13,829 nucleotides of DNA from NCBI GenBank assembly GCA_023444765.1, contig JAEXLY010000192.1, forward strand, positions 1 to 13,829. Direction: 5' to 3'. The notes beneath the pieces were generated by a model that was not told where the DNA came from, searched no databases, and saw only the letters and a list, made by a program, of their open reading frames with translations. This document shows, one piece after another, positions 13,527 to 13,829 of the stretch. The position numbers were made by a program, and so were the translations under genes. Positions within the stretch are counted from its first letter, which is position 1. Every line of letters begins with the position of its first letter. Source of the DNA: Pseudomonadota bacterium. Lineage in GTDB: Bacteria > Pseudomonadota > Gammaproteobacteria > Xanthomonadales > Xanthomonadaceae.

Positions 13527-13829
13527 ATGGACAGCAGGGCGCGTTGGGGGCTGGTACTTGGGTTGTGCGTCGCCGGCGGCGGAGCGCTGGCGGCGCTGGG
13601 AACGCAGGACGGACGCGGTCTGGCGACTGCATGGCTGGCGGCGGTGCAGCCACAGGCCGCGCAATCCCCCGGCAGCGCGGGTGACCCGCGTGCGGCCGGC
13701 GGCAGCGTGGCGACGGCAGCCGGTCGCGACGACCAGGGCAGCCGCGGCACCTACATCGTCATGTTCCGCGAGCCGGCGGTGGCCGCCTATCGCGGCGGCA
13801 TCGCGGGGCTGGAGGCCGCGCCCATGCGC
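13527..13829 (+). CDS. Probable S8 family serine protease, N-terminal part only
   Basis: The first 101 codons of a gene that runs off the window. After MDSRAR a hydrophobic segment (WGLVLGLCVAGGGALAAL, residues 7-24) looks like an export signal, followed by a low-complexity Ala/Gly/Gln linker. From residue 77 the sequence TYIVMFREPAVAAYRGG and GIAGLEAAP matches the start of an I9-type inhibitor propeptide as found in exported subtilisin-like proteases of Lysobacter and Xanthomonas. The catalytic domain is outside the window, so the assignment rests on the propeptide alone. The start has a strong GGAGG. Expected role is an exported, self-processing protease. Confidence 0.6.
   Translation, partial: MDSRARWGLVLGLCVAGGGALAALGTQDGRGLATAWLAAVQPQAAQSPGSAGDPRAAGGSVATAAGRDDQGSRGTYIVMFREPAVAAYRGGIAGLEAAPMR

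Overview
The window is high-GC bacterial chromosomal DNA whose gene content points to a gammaproteobacterium of the Xanthomonadaceae/Lysobacteraceae (Lysobacter, Luteimonas or Pseudoxanthomonas-like). This rests on the pssA-phaE-phaC arrangement with a class III (two-subunit) polyhydroxyalkanoate synthase, a DUF5329 protein, the GCATGC-centred C-rich/G-rich palindromes typical of repeats in these genomes, and an S8 protease whose propeptide reads like those common in Lysobacter and Xanthomonas. Genus level is inference.

Layout. 1-690 holds no gene: a 25-base poly-C tract with a G-rich partner, then about nine tandem copies of a 51-bp palindrome-containing repeat. 691-4834 is a plus-strand series: a CDP-alcohol phosphatidyltransferase (probable phosphatidylserine synthase), phaE, phaC, a secreted DUF5329 protein, a 66-residue PspC-domain protein and a small membrane protein with an HExxH motif, the last translationally coupled to pspC through an ATTGA overlap. 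4835-5250 has no convincing gene but contains the most striking unexplained signal of the window: two adjacent, elaborate RNA-type stem-loops behind a possible promoter. 5251-5712 encodes a small membrane-anchored Ala/Pro-rich protein.

5721-11213 runs on the minus strand. An AlsS-like thiamine-diphosphate enzyme, an aldehyde dehydrogenase and an NRDE/TANGO2-family protein form a tight probable operon, preceded by xseA (exonuclease VII large subunit). xseA is divergent from ispG (plus strand); both appear to have leaderless transcripts with identical -10 to ATG geometry. ispG overlaps a PAP2-family lipid phosphatase gene, and the window ends in the first 101 codons of a probable S8 serine protease.

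How the genes fit together. PhaE and PhaC together polymerise 3-hydroxyacyl-CoA into storage granules; PhaE carries a long lysine/alanine/proline-rich basic tail that could tie granules to DNA. PssA, PspC, the HExxH protein and the PAP2 phosphatase are all envelope or lipid functions. IspG supplies isoprenoid precursors, and the coupled PAP2 enzyme might act on a polyprenyl or phosphatidyl phosphate. The TPP enzyme and the dehydrogenase could run a 2-oxoacid to aldehyde to acid sequence, but their substrate cannot be read from sequence.
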